In this document: positions 5,498 through 12,401 of the stretch, piece after piece
Numbering within the stretch: the first letter of the stretch is position 1
Layout of the letters: every line of letters begins with the position of its first letter
Source: Chloroflexota bacterium
GTDB lineage: Bacteria > Chloroflexota > Dehalococcoidia > DSTF01 > JACRBR01
Reading direction: 5' to 3'
NCBI GenBank assembly: GCA_016213125.1
Contig: JACRBR010000121.1
Span: 1-16,808, forward strand
DNA length: 16,808 nucleotides
The notes under the pieces: model-generated
The model's input: only the letters and a program-made list of their open reading frames with translations
Told to the model about the DNA's origin: nothing
Database searches by the model: none
Translations under genes and position numbers: made by a program

Positions 5498-7156
5498 ATG
5501 CCAAAGTACATCTTCGTGACCGGCGGAGTGGTGAGTTCCGTTGGCAAAGGCATCACGACAGCGGCCCTGGGCCGTATCCTCAAGTCCCGTAGCGTTTCCG
5601 TCACCCTCCAAAAGCTGGACCCGTACCTGAACGTGGATCCGGGCACCATGTCGCCATATCAACACGGCGAAGTGTTCGTGACGACGGACGGCGCGGAAAC
5701 CGACCTGGACCTGGGCCATTACGAGCGCTTCATCGATGAAGAGCTGACGAAGTCGGCCAGCGTTACCACCGGCCAGATCTACCAGTCGGTCATTGCGAAG
5801 GAGCGAAAGGGCGAGTTCCTGGGTGGGACGATCCAGGCCATCCCGCACGTGACCAACGAGATCAAGGCGCGGGTGCGCCAGATCGGCAGGGAGACGGGCG
5901 CGCAGGTGGTGATCGTGGAGGTGGGCGGGACGGTTGGCGACATCGAGGGCCAGCCCTTCCTGGAGGCGATACGCCAGATCCGGCGGGAAGAGCGGCCGGA
6001 GGATACGCTCTCCATACACGTGACGTTCCTGCCGCACGTGGGCTCCACGAACGAGATCAAGACAAAGCCGACGCAGCACTCGGTGCGCGAGCTGCGGAGC
6101 ATGGGCATCCAGCCGGACGTCATCCTGTGCCGTGCGGACCACGAGGTGACGGCGGAGATCCGGCGCAAGATCGCGCTGTTCTGCGACGTTGACGAGCGCG
6201 GGGTGATCTCGCTTCCAACGATGGACAGCATCTACCAGGTGCCGATCATGCTGGAGGATGAAAATCTGGGCGACTACGTCATCGAGCTGTTGAAGCTGGA
6301 TGCGGCTCCGCGAGACCTGGCGAACTGGCGCGAGATGGTGGACCGGCTGCAGAACCCGACGAACGAGGTGGATATCGCCGTTGTCGGGAAGTACGTGGAA
6401 CTGCACGACGCCTATCTATCGATCAAAGAAGCGCTGATTCACGCCGGGATCGCGCAACGAGCAAAGGTGAACATCCACTGTGTGCACTCAGAGCGGCTGG
6501 AGCAGGAGCCGGTTGGCTCGCTGCTGGAGGGTGTGGACGGGATTCTGGTCTGTCCGGGATTTGGCGAGCGCGGGATCGAAGGGAAGCTGGAGGCCGCGCG
6601 CTACTCGCGGGAGAACCGCATCCCGTACCTGGGGGTGTGCCTGGGCATGCAGATCATGGCCATCGAGTACGCGCGCAATGTGCTGGGCCTGATCGGCGCG
6701 AACTCCACGGAGTTCAACGTGCAGACGCCGCACCCGGTGATCTCCCTGCTCAGCGAGCAGATGGGCATTGAGGACAAGGGTGGGACGATGCGGCTGGGCG
6801 GCTATCCCTGCAGGCTGATTCCCGGGACGAAGGCGGCGGCAGCCTACGGGACGGACGAGATCGTGGAGCGCCACCGCCACCGGTATGAGTTCAATAACAA
6901 GTACAAGGCGCAGCTGGCCCAAGCGGGGCTGATCGCGAGCGGGACGCTGCCGGACGGCAGCCTGGTGGAGATCAGCGAGATCGTGGGCCACCCGTTCATG
7001 GTCGGATCGCAGTTCCACCCGGAGTTCCGGAGCCGACCGGACCGGCCGCAGCCGTTGTTCCGGGAGTTCATCGCGGCGGCGGTGCAGCTGCGAACGGGTG
7101 TGGATGGCGGCCTCATCGCGCAGCAGCGCGAGCGCGTGGCCGCGGGCGGCGCGTAG
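5498..7156 (+). CDS. pyrG: CTP synthase
   Basis: CTP synthase makes CTP from UTP, ATP and glutamine in the cytoplasm. The N-terminal synthetase domain begins MPKYIFVTGGVVSSVGKGIT, with the ATP-binding loop at residues 8-18, followed by the conserved LDPYLNVDPGTMSPYQHGEV region (residues 40-59) and the Mg-binding ETDLDLGHYERF stretch (67-78). The class I glutamine amidotransferase domain has its nucleophile C381 in GVCLGMQ and the catalytic pair H507 and E509 in QFHPEF. The 552-residue length is normal. The reading frame extends 74 codons upstream, but the ATG at 5498 with AGGAG just before it and the canonical N-terminus fixes the start. The DUF2269 gene begins 24 bases after the stop. Confidence 0.97.
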   Translation: MPKYIFVTGGVVSSVGKGITTAALGRILKSRSVSVTLQKLDPYLNVDPGTMSPYQHGEVFVTTDGAETDLDLGHYERFIDEELTKSASVTTGQIYQSVIAKERKGEFLGGTIQAIPHVTNEIKARVRQIGRETGAQVVIVEVGGTVGDIEGQPFLEAIRQIRREERPEDTLSIHVTFLPHVGSTNEIKTKPTQHSVRELRSMGIQPDVILCRADHEVTAEIRRKIALFCDVDERGVISLPTMDSIYQVPIMLEDENLGDYVIELLKLDAAPRDLANWREMVDRLQNPTNEVDIAVVGKYVELHDAYLSIKEALIHAGIAQRAKVNIHCVHSERLEQEPVGSLLEGVDGILVCPGFGERGIEGKLEAARYSRENRIPYLGVCLGMQIMAIEYARNVLGLIGANSTEFNVQTPHPVISLLSEQMGIEDKGGTMRLGGYPCRLIPGTKAAAAYGTDEIVERHRHRYEFNNKYKAQLAQAGLIASGTLPDGSLVEISEIVGHPFMVGSQFHPEFRSRPDRPQPLFREFIAAAVQLRTGVDGGLIAQQRERVAAGGA

Positions 7157-7180
7157 TCGCTTGAACGAAGACGCCCGCCG

Positions 7181-7657
7181 ATGACGTCGCTAGACATCCT
7201 GCTGGCGCTGCACTTCCTCTCGTTGTTCCTGATGATGGCGGGCCTTGGCGCCGTGATCGTCGCGCTGTGGCGTGGATGGACGGAGGAGGACCCGGACCGC
7301 GCCCTGATCGCGTTCGAGGACGCGAGCACCGGGCACAAGGCCGGGTTACTGCCCGGGACCATCGCGGTGGGGGCGACGGGGATCTTCCTGGCGGGGGACG
7401 CCGACTACAACTTCATCACAACGGGCTGGCTGCTGGCGCTGGAGCTGGTGTACCTGTTTGTGCTGCTGATCTGCGTGCCGCTGCTGGGACACGCGCTGAA
7501 CCGCGTGCAGATCGAAGTGCTGAAGTCCAAGAAGAGGGGCGAAGCCACGGACGCGCTGCGCGAATTGCTATCCGACAATGTGCCCATCGTGCTGTGCATC
7601 GTGATCGTGTTCAGCGTCCCGTTCATGGTGTGGTTGCCGGTGTTCCGGCCGTTCTGA
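7181..7657 (+). CDS. DUF2269-like integral membrane protein
   Basis: The 158-residue protein has four clear membrane helices, at about residues 5-29, 55-71, 82-104 and 134-153. The first helix starts LDILLALHFLSLFLMMAG and a charged loop follows (RGWTEEDPDRALIAFED). Size and topology match the uncharacterised DUF2269 family; no catalytic residues stand out. It starts 24 bases after pyrG with only a weak ribosome-binding site (GAAG), and is probably read from the pyrG transcript. It is followed by a 14-bp hairpin shared with the convergent gene. Its function is unknown. Confidence 0.8.
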   Translation: MTSLDILLALHFLSLFLMMAGLGAVIVALWRGWTEEDPDRALIAFEDASTGHKAGLLPGTIAVGATGIFLAGDADYNFITTGWLLALELVYLFVLLICVPLLGHALNRVQIEVLKSKKRGEATDALRELLSDNVPIVLCIVIVFSVPFMVWLPVFRPF

Positions 7658-7677
7658 GTAGAGCGCCGCGCGAAATA

Positions 7678-7713
7678 CAATGGACCGAGTGTGTGGCATC
7701 ACTCGGTCCATTG
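7678..7713. terminator. Bidirectional hairpin terminator between convergent genes
   Basis: CAATGGACCGAGTG (7678-7691) and its exact complement (7700-7713) form a 14-bp perfect stem with an 8-base loop. It lies between the stop of the DUF2269 gene (plus) and the end of the DUF5666 gene (minus). The minus-strand exit is T-rich (TATTT), whereas the plus-strand exit has only a poor T-run, so it may serve the minus-strand gene better. Confidence 0.65.
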
Positions 7714-7739
7714 CATCTCAGCCATCGAGTAACCGACGA

Positions 7740-8834
7740 CTAGTGGTCGTCGCCGCCGGCCGTGTCATCGCCGCCGCCGGCCGATCCATCGGACGATCCA
7801 TCACCGCTCGATTCCCCGTCACGCTCCCCGCCATCACCATCACCGTCATGGTCGTCACTCTGGGAATCATCACTCGAACCACCATCGTCCGACGCGTCAT
7901 CACTTCCACTGTCGTCGTCACCCGAGCCCGAACCTGAATTATCGTTGTCGTCGCCATCGTCGCCATCGTCGCCGCCGGGTGTGGCGACCGCGCCACCGTC
8001 GTCGTCGTCGCCGCCGTCGTCGCCGCCGTCGTCGCCGCCGCGGTCGCCGCCGTTGTCATCGCCAGGCCCATCATCGCCTGGGCCACCGTCGTGATCGTCA
8101 CCGGCATCGTCCTCGCCGCCACGATCGTCGGCGTCCTCTGTCGGGAGGAATCCCGGGACATTGATCGTCGGCCCTGGAGTCGCGTCCGCTGCTGCGCTCG
8201 TTGGTGCGCCGCCGTCCTCGATGTGGATGCGGGTAGCGTCGATCCGATTGTCGGAGCGGAGCCGTCCGTGTACCTCCACCACCTGTCCGGGCGCGATGTC
8301 CTCCAGGGAGAGGGGAGCGCCTCCGCGTGTGAGCTCCGTCCCCTGGCCAACGACCAGCGTCCGCAGGTCTCCGGAAACGTCAACCTGCAGTTCGTTTGCG
8401 TTGACGGCCACGACGACGCCGGTGAACTCCACCTTGATGGCAGAATCCGATGAGATCCGCAGGAACTCGCGAACGGGCGAGTTGGACCCGGTGGCCGCCG
8501 CCGCGCCGAGACCGGCGCCGCCCACGACGACGATGGCAGCCGTGGCCGCCAGGCCGCTTCGGAGGACCGGGCGGGCGAACAGGGCGCCGAACAGCGCCTT
8601 GAGGCCCGCGGGTGCAGGTTGCGTCCTGGCATTGTCCACTTCGATCATCAGTTGGCGTAGCGCGGCGTCTTCGCGTACCGGGGGCGGAACGGACCGGCCA
8701 GCATTCGCCAGCCGACCAGCCGTCTCAATGAGCGGGGTATGATCCCCGGCGTCTTTGAACACGCGAGGTCCGTTCTGCTGTTCGCCCAGCAGCCGCTGCA
8801 GGTGGTCTTCCGGGCGCTCTTCGTCACCCGCCAT
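7740..8834 (-). CDS. Membrane-anchored DUF5666 protein with an acidic Asp/Gly tail (putative anti-sigma partner, module A)
   Basis: The domain order is a charged cytoplasmic N-terminus (1-88), one membrane helix (about 91-115), a DUF5666-like beta domain (about 131-207; EFTGVVVAVNANELQV through DIAPGQVVEVHGRL to RIDATRIHIED), and a 130-residue tail made almost wholly of Asp, Gly and Ser (233-364). The gene overlaps the preceding sigma-factor gene by 11 bases, so the two are translationally linked. By analogy with sigma/anti-sigma pairs, the N-terminus probably holds the sigma factor at the membrane and the outer part senses the envelope; this is inference. The acidic tail could bind calcium or other cations, but no regular EF-hand or RTX nonapeptide is visible. 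Confidence 0.85.
   Translation of the reverse strand: MAGDEERPEDHLQRLLGEQQNGPRVFKDAGDHTPLIETAGRLANAGRSVPPPVREDAALRQLMIEVDNARTQPAPAGLKALFGALFARPVLRSGLAATAAIVVVGGAGLGAAAATGSNSPVREFLRISSDSAIKVEFTGVVVAVNANELQVDVSGDLRTLVVGQGTELTRGGAPLSLEDIAPGQVVEVHGRLRSDNRIDATRIHIEDGGAPTSAAADATPGPTINVPGFLPTEDADDRGGEDDAGDDHDGGPGDDGPGDDNGGDRGGDDGGDDGGDDDDGGAVATPGGDDGDDGDDNDNSGSGSGDDDSGSDDASDDGGSSDDSQSDDHDGDGDGGERDGESSGDGSSDGSAGGGDDTAGGDDH
7998..8039. repeat. Trinucleotide-rich repeat inside the DUF5666 tail (12-bp unit x3)
   Basis: The unit GTCGTCGCCGCC is repeated exactly three times at 8004-8039 after two further GTC triplets. It encodes GGDD repeats on the minus strand. The whole stretch from about 7740 to 8130 is low-complexity GTC/GCC/ATC triplets. 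In-frame slippage could change the tail length without breaking the protein. Confidence 0.8.
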
Positions 8835-9417
8835 CGTTCTTCCCTCCCAGCCGCTTTCTCAGCGACCGCAGTGCCCGCAACTGGAGCAACTTCACTGCCC
8901 CTTCACTCTTGCCCAGAATTCCCGCCGTGTCCCGGATGCTCCGGTCCTCTATGAACCGCAGCATCAACACGTTGCGGTGTTCCTCCTTCAGTTGCCCCAT
9001 GGCCTTCCCCAGATCCTGGCGCTGGAGCGTCCGATGCAGCTCGTCATGCTCACCGCCGGCGTTCTCCAGGTCGAGAGGCGCGGGAGCCACCTTGCGGCGC
9101 TTGATCGCGTCCACGGTCTCGTGGTGAGCGATGCGGAAGAGCCAGGCCGCAACCGGCACTCCGCGATACTGGAAGGACCGAATCCCCTTTACAGCCTCCG
9201 AAAACACGCTCGATGCGATGTCTTCCGCATCGGCGGCGTGGCCGACCCTCAGGTAGGCGTAGCCGTACACGCGCTGGTAGTTTTCCTCGAAGAGCTGCCG
9301 CCATGCGGCTGCGTCGAAGCTAAGCAGGCCATTGACCAGCTCCTCCTCTTGCTCGTAAGGCCGCTGCGCGATCATGTCGCGCTCGGTCGTCATCCGGACA
9401 TCCAGTCGTGCGAGCAC
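8824..9417 (-). CDS. ECF-like RNA polymerase sigma factor (module A)
   Basis: The 197-residue protein has the two-domain plan of group 4 (ECF) sigma-70 factors. Region 2 is at about 37-106 (AAWRQLFEENYQRVYGYAY, then DAEDIASSVF and VAAWLFRIAHHETVDAIKRR), and region 4 is at about 136-190 (LKEEHRNVLMLRFIEDRSI through GAVKLLQLRALRSLRKRL, a helix-turn-helix). The longest frame begins with a GTG at 9417, but ATG codons at residues 9 and 15 are also possible and none has a strong ribosome-binding site. The stop overlaps the start of the DUF5666 membrane protein by 11 bases. A 12-bp dyad and an ECF-like promoter lie upstream, suggesting autoregulation. Confidence 0.9.
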   Translation of the reverse strand: MLARLDVRMTTERDMIAQRPYEQEEELVNGLLSFDAAAWRQLFEENYQRVYGYAYLRVGHAADAEDIASSVFSEAVKGIRSFQYRGVPVAAWLFRIAHHETVDAIKRRKVAPAPLDLENAGGEHDELHRTLQRQDLGKAMGQLKEEHRNVLMLRFIEDRSIRDTAGILGKSEGAVKLLQLRALRSLRKRLGGKNDGG

Positions 9418-9457
9418 TCTGCTAAAGACATCTCTGGCAAGGCTCCAAAAGGTTACG

Positions 9458-9498
9458 CACTATGTCGTGCCGGGGCGTCAAGACTCCACGACATAGTG
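9458..9498. repeat. 12-bp perfect inverted repeat upstream of sigma gene A
   Basis: CACTATGTCGTG (9458-9469) and its exact complement CACGACATAGTG (9487-9498) are separated by 17 bases. The length and perfection make chance unlikely. It stands 40 bases upstream of the sigma-factor start, and one arm lies in the spacer of the candidate ECF promoter. It may be a regulator binding site or an mRNA leader hairpin. Confidence 0.75.
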
Positions 9499-9505
9499 GA
9501 GGTTC
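9482..9505 (-). promoter_or_regulatory. Candidate ECF-type promoter of module A
   Basis: On the minus strand GAACC (9501-9505) and GTC (9482-9484) are 16 bases apart, close to the common ECF pattern of a GGAAC-like -35 and a GTC-containing -10. The start would be near 9475, about 60 bases before the GTG. This fits sigma-factor autoregulation but the motif is short. Confidence 0.3.
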
Positions 9506-9651
9506 GAAGATTGGAACGCGCGTTCGTGTTGTCTGGCATGGCCCCCATCGTGCCGGGTCGGAGGACGCCCGGGATCCAGCCTACATCGAGGCGAGCCCCC
9601 ACCGCATCCGGGAAGCGGTGGATCCTGGCCAGAGCCATCGGTATGGAGCGA

Positions 9652-9695
9652 GGGTTGGCGAACCGGCAACGCGGGTCATGGGGTTGGCGAAGCGG
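9652..9695 (+). repeat. Direct repeat pair GGGTTGGCGAA[C/G]CGG
   Basis: Two 15-base copies at 9652-9666 and 9681-9695 differ at one position and start 29 bases apart, close to three helical turns. Such spacing would put two bound regulators on the same DNA face. No known regulator is assigned. Confidence 0.55.
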
Positions 9696-9728
9696 TCGCA
9701 GATGGACGTAGGGGTGAGCGCGGCGAGG

Positions 9729-9817
9729 TCCGGACGATGGGGGCTGGCCGGACCCGGCCGGCTCGAGGGGTTTCCAGTGGACAGAGGGAGCTCCGGTCGA
9801 TGGGGGTGGCCCGGAAC
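9729..9817 (+). repeat. Imperfect direct repeat of about 26 bases
   Basis: The segments beginning at 9729 (TCCGGACGATGGGGGCTGG) and 9792 (TCCGGTCGATGGGGGTGG) continue into similar CCGGA-type ends and are offset by 63 bases. They differ by single substitutions and one-base gaps. They may be a small duplication or paired binding sites. Confidence 0.45.
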
Positions 9818-10017
9818 CCCACTCTGTCCGCTCTGCTTAACCAGCGGCGCACGAGAAAAGAGACGGCCACCGGAATCTCGCGGCACCGGGAGGCGGCAGC
9901 GTCAGGCAGGTCAGCCGTCTCCTTCTACCGGACAGCGGCGTTAGACCCGGTGCGGGCCACGGTGAGGCCGCGCACGCTTGCGTCCGGCTTCCGGAGGCAG
10001 TTCAAGGGGTGGGAACG

Positions 10018-10482
10018 ATGCGGTCACGTTTCAACCAACGGGACGGCGGGCAGAGCCTCGCGGAGTTCGCGATGGTGCTGCCGGTGTTCCTGATTCTGGT
10101 GTTCGGGATCATCGACTTCGGGATGGGGCTGCGAGCGTACATCACGGTGGCCCAGGCCACGCGGGAGGGCGCGCGCTACGCCGCAGTGGGAAACCCGGCG
10201 GGCACGTTCACATCCGGGGGCAGCGGGGACTGCTCTGGTTCCGTGACCACGTCGGCCGTGGGGAAGGTGTGCTCCACGATGAACGGCCTGAACCTGACGA
10301 ATGTGGACAGCGTCAGCGTCACGTATCCCCAGGGAAACGAACCGGGCAAGCCGGTCCGCGTCCAGGCTAGCTACGAGTACCACTACATCACGCCGCTCAA
10401 AGCGATCGTCAACTTTATCTCCGCCGGCTCGCTGAATGACACGATCACGGTGACATCGGCGACGGACATGCGCCTGGAGTAA
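10018..10482 (+). CDS. TadE-like pseudopilin or pilus assembly protein
   Basis: The protein (154 residues from this start) has the hallmark TadE N-terminus: a short basic leader, then GGQSLAEFAMVLPVFLILVF, a hydrophobic helix with the Glu five residues after the Gly, followed by FGMGLRAYITVAQATREGARYAA. A disulfide-capable pair of cysteines occurs in the mature domain. TadE-like proteins are minor pseudopilins processed by a prepilin peptidase and exported to the envelope. I place the start at the ATG at 10018 because AAGGGG lies 8 bases before it; a GTG at 10009 is possible. The next gene follows after 5 bases. None of the other Tad genes (ATPase, platform proteins, secretin) are in the window. 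Confidence 0.88.
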   Translation: MRSRFNQRDGGQSLAEFAMVLPVFLILVFGIIDFGMGLRAYITVAQATREGARYAAVGNPAGTFTSGGSGDCSGSVTTSAVGKVCSTMNGLNLTNVDSVSVTYPQGNEPGKPVRVQASYEYHYITPLKAIVNFISAGSLNDTITVTSATDMRLE

Positions 10483-10487
10483 CTACG

Positions 10488-11627
10488 ATGTTGCAAAGTT
10501 TGAAGCGCCGGGTACGCGCGATCTTCGACGAACGCGGACAGGTGGTGGTGGTGGCTGCCGTCACGCTGCCGGTCCTGTTGGGGATGGCGGGCATGGCAAT
10601 CGACGTCGGTTCGTACGCAAGCAACCGGAGGCAGATACAGAATGCGGCCGACAGTATCGCGCTGGCGGCGGCGCAGGAGCTTCCGGACGAGAGCGCAGCG
10701 GTAGCAGCGGGACAACAGTGGGCGACCCGCAACGGCATCGCACTGGGCGACGTGACGATCACGATCGATGCGGCTACCACCAATGGGGCCACGCCTTCAG
10801 CGCGCGCGGCTATCAGCCGCCAGCATGCATTCGCCTTCATGAAGGTGGTGGGCGTCGATTCGAAGGCGGTGAGCGCGCGGGCGACCGCGCAGAAAGTCTC
10901 GTTTGGAGGGAGCAGCGGCATCGTGCCATGGACCATCACGCAGGCGACGCAGGACGCAGCGACGCTCGGCGGGCTTGTGGTGATGAAGTACGACGCGGAC
11001 GGCGCGAACATCGGCAACTTCGGGGCGATACGGATCGACGGGCCGGGGGCGAACACGTACAACACGTCTGTCAAGTTTGGAAGCACGGCATATGCGTGCG
11101 CGGCGACGGCGCCGAACTGCACGGCCGGCGCCTGTCCGGGGGTGTATCCGCAGCAGTGCGCTGAGACGGCGCCGGAATGCGACGGGCCGGACTGCACGCC
11201 GCAAACAGGCAACCTCATCGGGCCGACGGCCACGGGTGTGGACTTCCGCATCAACAACACGATGGCGGAGTGCGACACGTTCAGTGAGGTGTTCACCGCC
11301 CCGGATTCCGTGACCGGAGAGAGCAACATCAACCCGGACTGCAATCCGTGGACGGATGGTCCCGGCAAGTGCACGTCGGATACGGACCTCTGCAGCCGGA
11401 GGGTGATCATCATCCCGGTGGTCGACACGTTTGGAAACGGCGCATCGGACCCTGCGACGATCCAGCGGTTTGCGTTGATGTTCCTGGAGGGCTACGACAA
11501 CGGTAAGTGCCAGGGCAATTCGTGCGAGATCCAGGGCCGGTTTGTCAGGTCTGACATCAACACGCGGGCACTGGCGGGCAGCTATGACGAGGATGCGCTG
11601 ATTCACTTCACCCGGCTCAGCGAATAG
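10488..11627 (+). CDS. TadG-like (TadE/G-like) envelope protein, cysteine-rich
   Basis: The 379-residue protein starts with a basic leader, ERGQVVVVAAVTLPVLLGMA, an anchor helix (about 18-40), and DVGSYASNRRQIQNAADSIALAAA, the standard Flp-pilus TadE/G-like N-terminus in which the chain continues outside the membrane. The extracytoplasmic part has twelve cysteines (204-346), including two tandem 20-residue units with C-x6-C-x4-C spacing (CAATAPNC... at 204 and CAETAPEC... at 224). An even number of cysteines suggests disulfides. GGAG lies 8 bases before the ATG, and the gene starts 5 bases after the TadE-like stop, so the two are one transcript. A terminator follows. It probably supports a surface or pilus-like structure; its exact role is unknown. 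Confidence 0.88.
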   Translation: MLQSLKRRVRAIFDERGQVVVVAAVTLPVLLGMAGMAIDVGSYASNRRQIQNAADSIALAAAQELPDESAAVAAGQQWATRNGIALGDVTITIDAATTNGATPSARAAISRQHAFAFMKVVGVDSKAVSARATAQKVSFGGSSGIVPWTITQATQDAATLGGLVVMKYDADGANIGNFGAIRIDGPGANTYNTSVKFGSTAYACAATAPNCTAGACPGVYPQQCAETAPECDGPDCTPQTGNLIGPTATGVDFRINNTMAECDTFSEVFTAPDSVTGESNINPDCNPWTDGPGKCTSDTDLCSRRVIIIPVVDTFGNGASDPATIQRFALMFLEGYDNGKCQGNSCEIQGRFVRSDINTRALAGSYDEDALIHFTRLSE

Positions 11628-11655
11628 GCGGCTTACCCGGGGAATCAAGGATTCG

Positions 11656-11683
11656 AGGCCGCGGATCATCCGCGGCCTTCTTT
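11656..11683 (+). terminator. Intrinsic terminator after the Tad-like pair
   Basis: AGGCCGCGGAT (11656-11666) and its exact complement (11668-11678) form an 11-bp GC-rich stem followed by TTCTTT. It ends the Tad-like transcript 29 bases after the last stop codon and separates it from the second sigma-factor gene. Confidence 0.8.
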
Positions 11684-11714
11684 GTGCTCGCGAGACTAGG
11701 CCGAAGCGCGCAGA

Positions 11715-12401
11715 TTGCCGAACATTCCTAGGGGTCTGGCTTTGCCAGCACCTCCTTCGCGGCATATCCATTGCACAGGGCGTATCGCTTTGCTCCTGAA
11801 ACGAGATAGACACGGTGGAGGGACTCCTGCCAACGGGGCGTCGCGCACCAGCTGCGACCCGGAGGAGCAGGCGCTGATCGAGGCGGCGAAGGAGCTGCGC
11901 GACGACGCCTGGGCGGAACTCTATCGCCGCCACGCGGAGCAAGTGTACGCGTACATCTACTTCCGCACCGGCGATCGAACTGCCGCGGAGGATCTGGCCG
12001 CCGATGTGTTCGTGAGAGCCATCGCCGGCATCAGGAACTACGAGTGGCGCGGCACGCCCCTGCTGGCATGGCTGTACCGCATCGCTCACAACGTGACGGC
12101 CGACTACCGGAAGGCGGCGGCCAAGCGAGCGGCACGAGAAGCAGGCGAAGCGCCGGAAGAGATCGAAGAGCGCGTAGACATGGTTCAAGCGCTGGATCAA
12201 CGAAACGACATGATGAATGCGATTCGATCTCTCACGGAAGACCAGCAGCAGGTACTGATTCTGAGATTCTATGGCGGCATGAGCAACGCGCAGGTTGCGG
12301 AGGCCGTCGGCAAGCCGGAAACGGCAGTGAAAGCACTGCAAGCGCGAGGACTGCGGACGTTGCGCCGCATTATCGGTGAGGGAGACAGGCAGACGGCATG
12401 A
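11715..12401 (+). CDS. ECF-like RNA polymerase sigma factor (module B)
   Basis: The conserved part begins near residue 48 of the longest frame (DPEEQALIEAAKELRDDAW). Region 2 contains RRHAEQVYAYIYFRTG, TAAEDLAADVFVRAI and LLAWLYRIAHNVTADYRK; region 4 contains LTEDQQQVLILRFYGGMSNA and ETAVKALQARGLRTLRRI. It is a paralogue-like partner of the sigma factor at 8824-9417. The start is unresolved: no ATG or GTG is available in frame before the domain. TTG codons at 11715, 11742 (with TAGGGG seven bases upstream) and 11790 are the options, and the first 45 residues do not look like family sequence. The stop overlaps the next start as ATGA. It presumably directs transcription in response to release by the following membrane protein. 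Confidence 0.88.
   Translation: MPNIPRGLALPAPPSRHIHCTGRIALLLKRDRHGGGTPANGASRTSCDPEEQALIEAAKELRDDAWAELYRRHAEQVYAYIYFRTGDRTAAEDLAADVFVRAIAGIRNYEWRGTPLLAWLYRIAHNVTADYRKAAAKRAAREAGEAPEEIEERVDMVQALDQRNDMMNAIRSLTEDQQQVLILRFYGGMSNAQVAEAVGKPETAVKALQARGLRTLRRIIGEGDRQTA

Larger units (their letters stand above)
9499..10017. other. Gene-free region with short repeats and hairpins before the Tad-like genes
   Basis: No frame here encodes a credible protein; all open frames are Arg/Pro/Gly-rich and lack ribosome-binding sites. It holds a hairpin CCACCGC/GCGGTGG (9599-9621), a 15-base direct repeat GGGTTGGCGAA[C/G]CGG at 9652 and 9681, a second imperfect direct repeat of about 26 bases at 9729 and 9792 (TCCGG[A/T]CGATGGGGG then a TGGCCCGGA-like end), and a GGCCGG/CCGGCC stem at 9746-9759. 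It probably contains the promoter of the Tad-like genes, but I see no clear sigma-70 box. Confidence 0.5.

Noticed and set aside
4877..6406. Minus-strand open frame of about 500 codons opposite pyrG
   Set aside because: It lies antisense to the clearly recognisable CTP synthase and has a composition typical of a high-GC shadow frame.
7955..8050. Regular repeats suggestive of a CRISPR array
   Set aside because: The units are triplet-based, contiguous and in frame with a protein tail; there are no spacers.
9495..9515. GGTTCGAA reminiscent of a tRNA T-loop
   Set aside because: No acceptor stem, anticodon arm or D-arm can be formed around it.
9513..9533. Plus-strand GGAAC...GTC as an ECF promoter toward the Tad-like genes
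   Set aside because: The spacer is only 13 bases and the distance to the first gene is nearly 500 bases.
9462..9944. Plus-strand and minus-strand frames in the 600-base gap
   Set aside because: They are low-information Arg/Gly/Pro sequences with no ribosome-binding site and no similarity to any family I know.
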